Assembly (NCBI GenBank): GCA_030549495.1
Contig: JAUIRK010001052.1
Coordinates: 1,736,001-1,800,000, forward strand
Reading direction: 5' to 3'
Source: Nectonema munidae
Taxonomy: Eukaryota > Nematomorpha > Nectonematoida > Nectonematidae
DNA length: 64,000 nucleotides
Made by a program: the position numbers and the translations under genes. Below, piece after piece: positions 30,881 to 42,796 of the stretch. The stretch's first letter is position 1. Each line of letters opens with the position of its first letter. Below the pieces are notes generated by a model that had not been told where the DNA came from, did no database searches, and saw only the letters and a program-made list of their open reading frames with translations.

Positions 30881-30883
30881 ACT
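30826..30883. repeat. 27-bp direct duplication
   Basis: CGCCAACACAGTAAAGTCAC and CACCAACACAGTAAAATCAC occur back to back about 31 bp apart, immediately before the TTAA at 30884. Confidence 0.7.
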
Positions 30884-30980
30884 TTAACCCTATAGTGCTA
30901 GGGGCGTAAAACGCCCCCCCCTTTACTAAAAAATTAATTGTAGAAAATTGGCTGAATCATATCCCTTCAAATTTTGTGAC
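30884..30980 (+). mobile_element. lone piggyBac-like terminus
   Basis: TTAA is followed directly by CCCTATAGTGCTAGGGGCG and the short hairpin GGGGCGTAAAACGCCCC. TTAACCC plus a GC-rich subterminal hairpin is typical of piggyBac-like ends. The following 60 bp (CCCTTTACTA, AATTGGCTGAATCAT) resemble 35,915-35,965 inside the piggyBac further right. No partner end was found. It borders the satellite block. Confidence 0.45.
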
Positions 30981-31189
30981 TTTTCCTAAAATCGCTAGCT
31001 GCATCTTATGAAACCATTTTCATAGTAGTTGAATGACCCCTTCATGTCCAAAACTGTCAATCAAAATCAAAAATTAAAAATTTTCAGCAAAATTTTGACA
31101 TTATCTGTACTTAGCCTTATAACTTAGGATTTATATTATATAATACCCTGGAAATTTATAATTATATACAGTTTGGAACACATAACACT

Positions 31190-32420
31190 TTATATATTTA
31201 ATTTTTTCAATAATCATAGCTACTTTTTAGAAAATGTCAATCAAAATTTTGATTGATCAAAAATATATCTAATAAAATATACATTCAAATTTTACATAAA
31301 ATATATGTTTTTATACTAAATCGGTCACGCTGTTTTCATTTCTGGACTCATTTTTTACATTTAGGAATTGAAAATACCTATAAGTATTAATCAAATTTGC
31401 GGTTTACTTCTGAAAATTGTCACCAAAAACATTCCTTCATATTTTACATAAAATATATGCGTTATACTAAATCGGCCATGCTGGTTTCATTTCTGGACTC
31501 ATTTTTTACGTTTAGGATCTGGAAATACCTATAAGTCTTAATCAAATTTGCGGTTTACTTCTAAAAATTATCTCCAAAAACATTCATTCAAATTTTACAA
31601 TGAAATATATGTGTTATACTACATTTAGGATGTGAAAATACCTATAAGTGTTAATCAAATTTGCGGATTACTTCTAAAAATTGTCTCCAAAAACATTCAT
31701 TCAAATTTTACAATTAAATATATGTTTTTATACCAAATTAACCATGCTAGTTTCATTTATGGACTCAATTTTTGCAGTTTGAATTTGAAAATACATATAA
31801 GTATCAATTAAATTTGCGTTTAGTTCTAAAATTTGTTTTTATAGCAAATAGATCATGTTAATTTCATTTCTGAACATAGTTTTCGCATTTAGAGATTTTA
31901 CTGCTAGTGTCAATCAAATTTGCAGTTTATGTCTGAAAACTATATCCCAAAATATTCTCTCTAATTTTACATGAAATATATGTTTTTATACCAATTCGAC
32001 CATGATAATTTTTATTTCTGAAATCATTTTTTGCATTTAGAGGTTTTAAATGTCTGAAAGTGTCAATCAAATTTTCGATTTACGTCTAATGTCTGAAGAA
32101 ATATTTTTAAAATTTAAATAAAATATCTGTTTTTATGCCAAATGGAAGATGCTGGAATTTTTGGACTCAGGTTTGGCATTTAATGTTTTAAAATATCTGA
32201 AAGCTTGAATCAGATTTGCGGTTTACTTTTAGATACTGCTTTCAAAAGTATTTTCAAAAAAATATAATATCTGTTTTATACCAAATCGACTATGCTTATT
32301 TTATTTCTGTACTGGATTTTGGATAATACGGTTAAAAAATATCTCAAAGTGGCAATTGAATTAGTAATGTATGCCTGAAAATCAGTTCTGTAAAAAAAAT
32401 TCAAAAAATGGCTGCATATT
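31190..32420. repeat. satellite array 1, about 150-bp monomer
   Basis: The landmark TCAAATTTGCGGTTTACTTC or a variant recurs at about 31391, 31542, 31655, 31804, 31914, 32067, 32210 and 32351. Spacing is 141-153 bp, except two short monomers of 110-113 bp with internal deletions. Other shared words are CTGGACTCATTTTTTACG and AAATATATGTTTTTATACCA. Copies diverge towards the right edge. Non-coding. Confidence 0.88.
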
Positions 32421-33079
32421 AAGTATATAGTAAAAATATACTTTTTTTTGTATATTTTGGCTTATAATACTTTCTACAATCATCTTGAGTATGAAATATT
32501 TATTAAAAAAAATAAAACGTATTATAAAATCTTTTGAAAATTTGTATGAGAGAAGGAACCAAGTTGAAAACTAATTGAAAAGAGAACATGTGATCAAAAC
32601 AAATAATTAAAAAAAATATCTATCTTTACTAAATGGAAGATCTACCATGTTCTAATGAACTAGGAAGTCGTTTAATTATATACTTAAAAAACCGAATAAA
32701 AAAGTTTTTTTACCTAGCCAAGCAAGGAAGGAGCAAGTATAAATGTACATTTATTTATTCGCCATAACTTTTTTGCCTCAGAGGAAAAAAGTAATTTTAT
32801 CCTTATAAAAAAATTTTCGAACACACATTGAAAAATATAAATTTCTAATGAAAAAAGAGCTACCAAGAAAGGATCATCATGGAATGAATAGCAAAATTAC
32901 ATTTATAATATGACGTAGAGACTACGAGCCGATAACGAATTTGTAGCCAAAAAGATGGAGATCCTATCGAGTTACATAAGTTACTGTAGAATGAAATATT
33001 TTGAGTGAATTAAACACCTAAAGTTGGTTTATTAAATAAATTAAGAAAATAATTACCATAGAAAACTGCAAGTAGAAGT
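32421..33079. other. spacer between satellites
   Basis: AT-rich sequence without recognisable monomers or coding sequence. Confidence 0.5.
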
Positions 33080-34075
33080 TATTTTTATGTTTATATATTT
33101 GACATTGATTTACAGGTTTAATCGATTTTTTGACAGGTTTTATTGATTTCATAAAAAATGAACATCACCATTAAATTCTGCATACTTGAAATGTATAAAA
33201 AACTTTAAAAGAATTAAAATTTTAATTTTGACATGGGCTGTCATATTTAAATTATTTTGTCAGGTTTCACTATTATTTATAAAAAAAAAGGGATATAACC
33301 ATTAAACACAGCCTACTTGAAAACTTCATAACCTCCCTATACTTTCTATTAAACGTAATTCTCTAATTCAAAAAACCGTGCCTGATTCTTTCTTTTTGGG
33401 ATAAATCAATCTTTTGACAGTTTTGATTGATTTTTATAAAAAAAAATGAATATCACCACTGAATTACGCATGCTTAAAAATGGGTATATATGTGTAAAAA
33501 ACTTTATATTATTACTTAGATAAAAAGTTTCTTTTTAAGATGAGCTGTCATATATAAATCAATCCTTTGATAACTTTAATTGATTTTTATAAAAAAAAAA
33601 GAATATCATCGCTTGAAAATGGGTGTATATTTGTAAAAAACATTATATAAATATTTAGATAAAAAGTTTCTTTTTTGAGATGAGCTGTCATATGTAAATC
33701 ACTTTTTTGACAGGTTTGAATGATTTTCATAAAAAATAAATATCACCGCTGAATTCAGCATATTTGAAAATGGGTATACATGTGCAAAAAACTTTATATA
33801 TTTATTTAGATAAAAAGTTCCTTTTTGAGATGAGCTGTCACATTTAGATCAATTTTTTGACAGGTTTGATTGATTTTGATAAAAAATGAATATCACCACT
33901 GAATTCAGCATATTTGAAAATGGGTATACATGCGTAAAAAACTTTATATAAATATTTAAATAAAAAGTTACTTTTTGAGATGAGCTGTCAAATATAAATC
34001 AATTTTTTGACAGGTTTGATTGATTTTGATAAAAAAAATGGACATCACCACTGAATTCAGCATAGTTGAAATATA
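33080..34075. repeat. satellite array 2, about 150-bp monomer
   Basis: The landmark GAGATGAGCTGTCA (or GGGCTGTCA) recurs at about 33236, 33541, 33681, 33831 and 33981, followed each time by a TTTTGACAGGTTTGATTGAT-like phrase, an ATATCACCACTGAATTCAGC-like phrase and AAAAAACTTTATATA. The last three intervals are 140, 150 and 150 bp. Sequence differs from array 1 although the monomer length is alike. Confidence 0.88.
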
Positions 34076-34834
34076 TATGTAACATCAAAAATATTTATAA
34101 AAACTTATTAATATCTGAGCACAAACACGCAATAGCTGTTACATTAGAGTTTTATTCAAATAATAAAATGTTAGACAGCTACTTCAAATACGTATGCATC
34201 GTCATGTTCAAAACTTGTAACTATTGTTTTTTTCTAGAAACTTCACCGCTTAGTTGCAATAATGCTGTGGCGTAGTATTAACTCTCGGTTCATTGCTTAT
34301 CATATTTTTACCTTGTACTTATCACAACTGTATTTTTAAAAGTGGCTATTTTCATTATGGATGGCTAAAAAGGGCTATTTTTTTTATTGCACAATTCATG
34401 TTTTACAAGTAAACCATTTTTCCAGCCTGTATTAGTTCCAGTATTATCCAAAGAATAGCACATATGCTTTGTAAACTATTATATTCTTGAAACACAGTGA
34501 AGGTTTCCCTAGCAAGGACATATTCAGTAGCACCATTTATATGAACAGTTCTATTTGTAAGAAAAACGTCCTTGTTATTCACCATCTTTAACTGTAAATG
34601 TCAAATGAGGTTAAGCCGTAGCATCTTTTTTTAATATAATTTAATTTTCTTGCATTATTTTTTCAACAAAAGTCAACGTTTTATCACCAATTTTTCCGTC
34701 AACGCCAACACAAAAGAATCAAGATTTATTTTTCACTTCGCCATCACTGATTATTTTCACTTTAGCTTTATCTCTATCTAATTTACTTTTAGAAATAATA
34801 TTACCGACAGATAAGCCCATTGAAAGATAACGTG
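34076..34834. other. spacer, no firm feature
   Basis: Contains GCTGTGGCGTAG at about 34264, a single phrase resembling the hAT end CAGTGGCGTAG at 28321, but with no partner. Nothing else was recognised. Confidence 0.4.
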
Positions 34835-35066
34835 AAAAAACAAATACAAAAATGAAAAAAATGAACGCTTTATTAGAGATATAGCTAACTAGTTTTGCAG
34901 TATAAACTCCTTTTTCAAAGCAAATGCATATAAAAAATATTTATATGTTGTATTTAGTATTATTTTTTACATATGTTATTTGTTTTGAAAAAGGAGTTTA
35001 TACTGCGAAACTAGTTAGCTATATCACTAATAAAGTGTTCAGTTTTTTTTTCACTTTTGTATTTGT
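34835..35066. repeat. long palindrome (arms about 90 bp, loop about 50 bp)
   Basis: The left arm, about 34835-34925, is the near-exact complement of the right arm, about 34977-35066. Shared words include GGAGTTTATACTGC, AACTAGTTAGCTATATC and GTATTTGTT. Only a few mismatches are visible. The right arm stops exactly at the TTAA used by the piggyBac at 35070, and a weak continuation (TTCACCTTAATTTAC) appears after 38351. Confidence 0.88.
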
Positions 35067-35309
35067 TAACCTTCGCTATACGCACGAATATCCTTATAGC
35101 ATGGTAGACGCACATATGGCAATTTACTCCATATGCTTTGTGATATGTAAAAACTATATAAAACTGAGACCTAAAAGTGCTGGACCATTAAAATTATTTT
35201 TTCCATTATAACTTGGAACACCCTAATGTAATTATTGACATAAATGACCGATCGTATATGAATAGATTTTACAAACACCACACAAGCACTGGTATGGAAT
35301 CACTCGTAG

Positions 35310-35405
35310 CACACGATCATAAGTTATACATTCACTTGCACACGATCATACGTAATACATACACTTGCACACGATCATACGTAATACATACACTTGCACA
35401 CAATC
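35310..35405. repeat. 29-bp tandem repeat in piggyBac 5' region
   Basis: Three and a half copies of a unit built on ACACGATCATACGTAATACA plus TACACTTGC, with the last copy decaying into ACACAATCACTCG. It precedes the transposase start codon. Confidence 0.8.
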
Positions 35406-35898
35406 ACTCGTACATGTACATTCGTACAACACGCATTCATTTTTTTCTTTCCACTCTCTTATTTTGTTTTGATTTACAACAGACTTTATCAATTTTATAA
35501 TGGAATCGGATGCCTCTACTTCTCTTTCTGAAAGATCTTTTTCAAGCTTTTTTTCTGATGAAAGCTCTCAAAGTTCGGAATATGAAGAAGACATTGATTA
35601 CAATTTAATTTGCCCAGATCAAATTGATTACGGTTGGGAGTCTTTTTATGATTCACGCCGAAGAGTTGTAAGTGAAAATATCAGAAATGTTATCAACTTT
35701 CCACCTGGTCCTAAAAACTCTGCTTTTATGGAAACTAATATCTTGAAAATTTTTTAATTTTTTTTCACCCAAGAATTGATAAATTATCTTTTCCTCAAAA
35801 CTAAAAAAAGATGGATTCTAACTATGAGTAGATTCTAACTATGAGTAAATTTTATAAATATTCTAACATGCTTTTATATTTTTATTTTTGACGAGGTA

Positions 35899-37068
35899 GG
35901 GGGCTTTTCTAGCCCTCCCTTTACCAGTAAAGTTAGCACAGTGACAAATTTGCTGAATCATTTTTTACGAAACTCAGTGAGTTTTCTTTATTATCTGGTA
36001 CTGCTTTACGAATCAATTCATTCGCTTCAATCTATTCGAACTGTCAAACCAATTTATTAGCCTATTCAATTCAAGCAAACTTTATATACTAAAGTTAAAG
36101 TCAACAACTCATGTTTTATTCAAATGTTTGAAATTTTTGTAATAAAATAATTTTTTAAATAAAGTTATTTAAAATATTAAGGTTGTAATTTAAGAAATTT
36201 TTAATTTTTTTTAATTAGCTAGTAATTTAAAAAATTAAAATAATTTTATAAAAATTTTTATGATTTTGTTTAATTTTTTTATCAGCAAGTAGTTTAGTAA
36301 CAATAAGCTTCTCAAATCTTTTATTTTTAGTATTAAAAATTTTTTTTAAAAAGAGGTTTTTTTGAAATCAAATAAAAATTTTCCTAATTTTGGTTTTATC
36401 TGTATAAAATTCTTTGTAGAACATTTTTGTTTAGTAGTTTCTAGTCTCATGTTCTATTATGTTGAGCTCAAAACCTCAACTTCCCTTTCCGTCCAAATAA
36501 AATGTCCGTCGTAATATGGTTACTTGGAAATGCCTTTGCCACATACCCAAAAAAAATTATACAACAAACAAACATACATACCCCACAAACACCATGAAAG
36601 AAGAGATAAATTTTTATCAGGGGCATTTACAAAGATGTTAATAATTTTTTGTTTATATTTCAGAAAGTTAAAATATAGTTTTTTTTAAATTTTTTATTTA
36701 GAAAATCTAATCCTAAGCATAGTAATCTTAGGCACTATGCAATAATTTTCAAGTGTTCTACCTAGTTTCCTATTTATCCTTTTAAAGTATATAGGTCAAT
36801 ATAGAGAATGAAAATTTCAAGTTTGTTCAGTGAAAATTGTGTGTTCCGTTTTTGAAAGCTCCTTGGTAGAAATATGTTTGTTTTAATACCAATTTTCTAC
36901 TTTTGCGAAAAAGCTAGAGAAATCCTAATGATAAAATATCTGCTATAAGAAAGATTCATGATCATTCTTATCACCTTTTTCAACTTTTGCTCCAAATAAA
37001 GCCTTTAAAATAGGAGCTTGTCGCTTTAGAGGACGTGTAATATAAAGATATATGCCTAAAAAGCCCCC
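35899..37068. mobile_element. putative element nested in the piggyBac
   Basis: GGGGGCTTTTCTAGCC at 35899 pairs with the complement of GCCTAAAAAGCCCCC ending at 37068. The interval splits the piggyBac transposase between its N-terminal and catalytic parts, and removing it would leave about 2.1 kb, near the usual piggyBac size. The interior is AT-rich and non-coding. A target duplication was not seen, so this is tentative. Confidence 0.4.
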
Positions 37069-37937
37069 ATTATCTTAAATTTTATCTCTAAATGATGTAA
37101 AGTTTTTATTTTCTCAACAGAAATTTACTCTCTGGTTTACAAAAATACTTTTCTTCTAAGAAAAAAAAATTAGTAGTCAAATCTACCTGATGGCTTCCTT
37201 TATATAGTAGATTTTTACGCATGAAGTTGCAGAGTGGGGCTTTTAAAAATATTACCATTTGTGTACTGTTATGTCTTCTAGAAGATTTATTCAAAATTCT
37301 TCAGCCCTCTTATTTAAAACTCTTCATCTAAATGAATGAATCGTATTGTTTATTCTCGTCAAGCTTCTCTTTCGCTATATTCCTCGTAAACTCAACGCAA
37401 TTTTAAAGTTGTTTACATTCTTTCATCTCAAAAAAATCGAAATTTCTTCAGAGTATGATAAGCCTGAATCTCTAATAGAATATAAAAATCAAAGGGGGGT
37501 GGTTGGAATAGAATGGTCAAGCAATAGAGTTATAAACCTTGTAGAAGGTGGCTAGAGCAGCATTTGAAACTATCTTGATATGAGTGTTCTAAATGCTTTC
37601 ATCTTGAAGTTCAATGGCCTGCGCTACCATCAATAAAAAGTAGTGGAGAAAATATTTATAAAAAATTGGCTATGCTTTGAGTGAAGAGTATGAAATCAGT
37701 CCCAAACCCCTCAAGTGAATCTGAAGAAAAAAATATTTTAAGTTTTTACGGATTTCACCAGGTTGACAGCTTAAAACATCGAGTAGGGGGTTTTGATATT
37801 TTTCAATATTTGCTAAAAAAGCAGAACAACGGAAAGTGTAAAAAATGCCTTTTTTTTATGTGTAAAAATCACAGAAATTAATCTGCCAAAATTGTATATG
37901 ATTTTTTTCTTCTTTGTAATAAATTTTTTATATCATG

Positions 37938-38270
37938 TCCAAAATATATTTTTCTTGAAAAATTTAAGCCATCTATAAAGTTTAAGTAAAAAATGGTTTT
38001 TTAAAAATAATTTGAAAAAAGTTTTTAGATAATAATTTTAGAATATTTATAAAAAAATCATAAAATTGATTAAATTTACATGGTAATTAAAAAATATATC
38101 ATCCCAAAATGTATTTTTTCTTAAAAAATTTAACGCCATCTATAAAGTTTAAGTCAAAAAAATGGTTTTTCAAAAATAATTTGAAAAAAGTTTTTCAGAT
38201 GATAATTTTAGACATATTTCATAAAAGATCATAAACTTGATTAAATTTACATGCCAATTAAAAAATTACG
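37938..38270. repeat. 165-bp tandem duplication near piggyBac 3' end
   Basis: Two adjacent copies starting at about 37938 and 38103. Shared words are GCCATCTATAAAGTTTAAGT, AATAATTTGAAAAAAGTTTT and GATTAAATTTACATG. Identity by eye is about 85-90 percent. Confidence 0.85.
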
Positions 38271-38351
38271 ATAATGAAAAAATTTTACGCTATCGAGTTT
38301 TTAAATATTAGTGTGGAGTAAATTGCCATATGTGCGTATAGCGAAGGTTAA

Positions 38352-39140
38352 TAAACTTTTATTCACCTTAATTTACTTTTATAAACTAATATACTGATAA
38401 TTTCAACATTTGGTTTCAATAAGTAATTAATGTTTTGAAATAAAGACTTTGCTAAAGCTTCTCCCAATTCTTCGACCTAAAATATGACAAATTGAATCAT
38501 TTTTGACCAATACATTAAAAAAATTGAGTAAACAAACTTTTTCAAAGATATTCCTTTTTTTTAATTTTCTTTTATTTTTTTTTAACAAATGAAATCGATT
38601 GAATACATCTGAAAAACTCCTTTAGGGCCATTTTTTCACTATGATCTCTAAGTTACATTCTTTCTTCAATTGGAACTTTTGCTTCAGGAGGACTAACGCA
38701 TATTATATGTTCTTTAGTACAGTCGGCTTTTTAAAATTAACTCTGGAATCATTACAAAGTACAGTATTCAATAGACACGAACAAGATAATAAACAAAAAA
38801 GGCTTATATATTTTTTCATTTAAACAATTTTTGACTTAACTTTAGCGAGCTTTTGATGTATTTCTTTTTCATTGGTCAATAAAGATTTTACTTTTCTTGT
38901 AATAGATTTTCAAAGTTAAGTTAGGATTAATTGAAGACCAGATACATTTAAGAACAATGCCAATCTTTTCAACAATAATACAAAAATCGAAAAACAAGAA
39001 AATAATAATATTGAATAACTTCTAAATAAGTACAAGGAGGAGTTAATGATAAATCACTTGGACCATCTTCATAGTTTTCTCTACTTATTTTTCGAGTAAA
39101 AGGTTTTTTTGTTATCTTAGCTATTTTGAAAAGTTAAAAG
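38352..39140. other. no recognisable feature
   Basis: AT-rich sequence. The first 40 bp may be the displaced end of the palindrome at 34835-35066. A 60-codon open stretch at 38641-38823 was not recognised. Confidence 0.4.
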
Positions 39141-39433
39141 CAGTGATTCCCAACCTTTTTTAGTTTGCGGCACCCTTGGCGAGCCTTTTAAAAATTCCTG
39201 GCACCTTTTGAGGAAAAATTTATTTAAAATTTCCATAGTTTTTTTATTATAATTTTTTATTTCTACATCTGCATTGATTATAAAAAAAATTTATATTGAT
39301 CCTGCTATCACAGAAAATATAATAATAAAAATATGTAATGTTAAGTTTTAAAGTAGTTGCACAATTTTGGCCGCAGCCTTGAAAAATCTTACGGCACCCT
39401 TTAGTGCCGCGGCACACCGGTTGGGAATCACTG
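39141..39433. mobile_element. hAT-type MITE
   Basis: The left end CAGTGATTCCCAACC and right end GGTTGGGAATCACTG are perfect inverted repeats, 293 bp apart. Subterminal GCGGCACCC and ACGGCACCC blocks are the GC-rich inner zone commonly seen in this hAT group. Flanking 8-mers GTTAAAAG and TGTTAGGA match only poorly. Non-coding. Confidence 0.8.
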
Positions 39434-41485
39434 TGTTAGGATTAAATTAGCATTAATAAAATCTATTAAATCAATTCCGCAAAAAAATAGAAACAATATG
39501 ATTTTTTTAAATATTTTTGTTTATATTTATCGAAATACAACTACCGTTTTTCAATCTTGCTTTAATATCAACCAACCCTAAATTTCGAATAAAGTGGAGA
39601 AAAATTGATAAGCTGAGAAAGTAAGTTATAGGTAAAGAAAAGCATAATTAGTTGAAGACATAAACATAGTTGTTTTGTACAGATCCAAAAGCCAGACGGC
39701 ATGGAAGGAAGTATTATTGGAAATGGCGCTAAAATTTTGAAAAGATTTACTCTTCGAGTTGTACTTATTAAAGATAAATGAGTGCCCTGTCTTTGTGTAT
39801 GCATGCGTGTTTATATAAATCATCGTAGAACACACTTTGACACGCTTATCCAATTGAAGCTTGTTTGAAAAGCGTGCGTTTATGAGACAGCATAATTTTG
39901 ACTAAAATTTAATTTAACAAGAATTAATTATGAATCATAATGACTTCTTGTATCGTCATGCTAAGCTATTTAATTTATTCCTTCATTTTCTTCTTCTTCA
40001 AAAGCACATTTTCAGCACTCTTCATTTCTTTGTTCGCAATATATTTGGCATATGGACAAATTATAGAGAAGGCATTAAGTTGAATCAATTATTAAGTAAA
40101 CAAAGATCTCCATTGATTGCTACAAAACACTCTACACTTATTAACAATTCCTTATCAATCTATTTTATTGAGCAATTATAAAAGGAAATCACATGTCAAT
40201 CATATTGATTGATTTTAATGATTAAATACAAATTAAGCAAGGACAAGCTTTAAAATTTTTATTTTGGCAAGAATTGCAAAATATCATATCATGAATTTCA
40301 AAACTAATTCTTTCAACATTAAAGAAATCTTAGCTTCTTCAGAAGATGAAATTAGACAAAATTTATGCAAATTTCCTAGTAATAATTTAGAGAATGTTTT
40401 TTTATTAAACAAAGATGCAAGTAAACTTTATTTTCACTTCTTACTTTTGAAAGGGATTACAAAATTTATGAAATGAATAAACAGCTGTATTATTACTTAA
40501 ATTCAAATATTTCTCTATCAATTGAGATTCTGAAAATTTTTATAAAGCGCAAGGAAGATATGGATATTACTTTTAGATATGAAAAAATCTTACTTTGACT
40601 TTACTCAAGTAAAGAGTTTTGTTGATTGCTATTGCTAGTAAGTTGTTTAAATAATCTAAATTTTTGGTTAGGTTAATTAATTCATTATTATAAAACACAA
40701 TTTTTATAAATGTTAATAAAACTACTAATTTAATCTCGAGTTTCAAAATATTTTGTAAATATTGACAGATGGCTTAGTGTTTGAAAGGTAGGTTATAAAT
40801 TCAGTCGTCAAGCTTCGATTTCCAATGGTTTTATCATCATTTTCTGTCCCAATAATGTTCCTTTGAATGCGATAGCGACAAATATAAAAAATAAATATGA
40901 AGGGAATTGAAACAAACTAAGAAGCCCAAAATATAAAAATGATCTTGTATACTTTTAACGAATGCATCCAAACCGAGACGCTAGTGCTGAGGTCGAGAAG
41001 CTTTTTGTCTAAAAGCCTTTTAAATTATGTTATGTGTCTATAAATTCCATATATTTTTTTAAACAAAATGCTAGTAAATAAAAAAAGTATTTTTTTAACC
41101 CAATTACATAGAAAAAAATAATTTCAACAAATAATTAATTTTTGGCCTATTTTTTTATGAGTGGGCAATTTGATTTCAAGCTCCGTCACAATGTTTCTTC
41201 TTAAACACATTTGTAAAGAATTCAATTACTTTTTCAAAGGCCGCATCTAAAAACTTTTAAGATCTGATGTGGGCTTAAGGCCGTAAGTTATCCACCTCTG
41301 CATTAGTGTAAACTTTTTTACTCATTCAGCTTTGATGAAAGATTTGCCACTTACGTTTGTATCATCAAGAACAGCAATTTAGACCAATTCTTTATTAATC
41401 TTTTAATACAACTTTTAATATTTAACTTTATTTCCTAAACTTTAAATACTCTCTGCCAATTAAAATTTGCTATTAAGATCTAAGC
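39434..41485. other. AT-rich stretch without firm features
   Basis: Open stretches of 70-83 codons at 39568-39853 (-), 39930-40181 (+) and 40264-40476 (+) were read and not recognised. Their composition looks like chance in AT-rich DNA. Confidence 0.4.
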
Positions 41486-42788
41486 CACTGGTTCTCAACC
41501 TTTTTTTCCTATGGACCCCTTTTCTCTTCCTTTTTTCTTGATGGACCCCTTCATAAAAATTGGACATAAAAATATTTTATTGTGATATTTTTCACTAATA
41601 AAAATTTTGAAGTTATGATAAAGAAAATAGTATATAATTAGAATTCATATTGAAATGAAAGCAAATCTAATGCAACTCAATTATAATACAATTTTTATAA
41701 AAAAAAAGAAGGTCATTTAATGAGATCCCTGTGGTTGATGCTGCTCAACGAGATTCTTTATATCTGGTGGCATTGAAGTTAATGCTAGTCGTAAAGCACC
41801 TCTTTTTAACATGTCAAATCTATTGCAAACTTTTTATAATAAAAACCGTTATGAGCTGGTTTTCTTCATGGACCACCATAATATCATTGTGGGCTCCCAA
41901 TTTATAATATTTTGCCTGTGGACCCCTTGAATTATTATTAAATGAACCCCTAGAGCAGTGGTTCTTAACCTGGGGGCCGTAACCACTTTGCGGGTCATTT
42001 GAAGTTTTTGCAGGGGTCATGAAAAACTTTTGGTATTTCTAATTTTCTTTTGGTACTAATTTTTTTCCACAAATGAGTACTTTTCTAAATTCTTTAACAC
42101 AAAAAGAGTGCATTTTCCGTAATGAAATATTAGCTCATCTTATGAAAGTAAATCAAGCAATTGAAAACTATTTTTCGAAGTTAAATAGCCGTTCTAATGA
42201 CATTTGGATCACCAGACCTTTTTCAGTGAGCGAAAGTAGCATTGATGACTCTGATGCTGTTGCCAAAGTGGAGTTTCTTCAAATAAGAGAAGACAGTCAA
42301 TTAAAACTCGATTTTTCCGAGCAAGCACTTCCATCATTCTGGGCCAAATTAAAAACCGTTTATCTTATTCTTTCCAAACGTGCTATGATTTTTTTGATAC
42401 AGTCACCTTCAACTTATCGTTGCGAGACTGGATTTTGGGCAATGATGTCTTTAAAAACAAGTGCAATTGATTCAGAAACAGATTGCTGTCTGTCGAAGAG
42501 TTACACCATGTTTTGAACAACTTTTGTATGACAAACAATATCAGCCTTCAAATTATATACTGGATTTGTTATATTATATTAATAAATTTTTTCAATTAAA
42601 CTTTCTTTTAACAAGTGTTTGTATTATAAAATATAACATGTAAATTTTCTTGTTTTTAACTTTAAACGGCTGAATCAAAAAGAATTTTATAGCGGTCATA
42701 AAAAATTTTTCATTATATTTAGGGGTAAACAGATCCTAAAGGTTAAGAACCACTGCGGCCTAGAATATATGTGGACACCGTTGAGAAA
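41486..42788. mobile_element. outer hAT element (non-autonomous), split by a second hAT
   Basis: The left end CACTGGTTCTCAACC is followed by a run with GGACCCC repeated. The right end GTTGAGAAA is partly eroded. Flanks ATCTAAGC (41478-41485) and CTCTAAGC (42789-42796) agree at seven of eight positions, as for a hAT target duplication. GGACCACC and GTGGACCCCTTG lie in the inner part. The interval 41955-42756 is a separate, nested hAT. Confidence 0.75.
41955..42756 (+). mobile_element. inner hAT element with ZBED5/SCAND3-like transposase C-terminus
   Basis: Ends GCAGTGGTTCTTAACC and GGTTAAGAACCACTGC are perfect 16-bp inverted repeats. Flanks CCCCTAGA and GGCCTAGA share six of eight bases around a TAG core. 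The open frame at 42073-42516 (147 codons) reads RNEILAHLMKVNQAIENYFS, LKLDFSEQALPSFW, LSKRAMIFLIQSPSTYRCET and GFWAMMSLKTS, which is the hAT dimerisation region (S.TY.CE.GFSA....K). After that it is frameshifted. The N-terminal and catalytic parts are missing, so this is an internally deleted copy. Confidence 0.85.
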
Positions 42789-42796
42789 CTCTAAGC

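Larger units (their letters stand above)
35070..38347 (+). mobile_element. piggyBac element with both ends, broken
   Basis: CCTTCGCTATACGCAC at 35070-35085 is the exact complement of the 16 bp at 38332-38347, and each end abuts TTAA (35066-35069 and 38348-38351). A second inverted pair, ACGCACATATGGCAATTTAC at 35108 and its complement at 38314-38337, lies just inside. The coding start at 35500 has a Ser/Glu/Asp-rich N-terminus (SDESSQSSEYEED) and NFPPGPKNS, then FFFTQELIDKL after a stop at 35755. Later pieces include GFLYIVDFYA, KPESLIEYKNQRGVVGIE, LDMSVLNAFILKFN and a C-terminal cysteine cluster (GKCKKCLFFMCKNH) near 37850. Multiple stops and frameshifts make it inactive. A 1.2-kb stretch in the middle is probably a nested insert. 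Confidence 0.88.
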
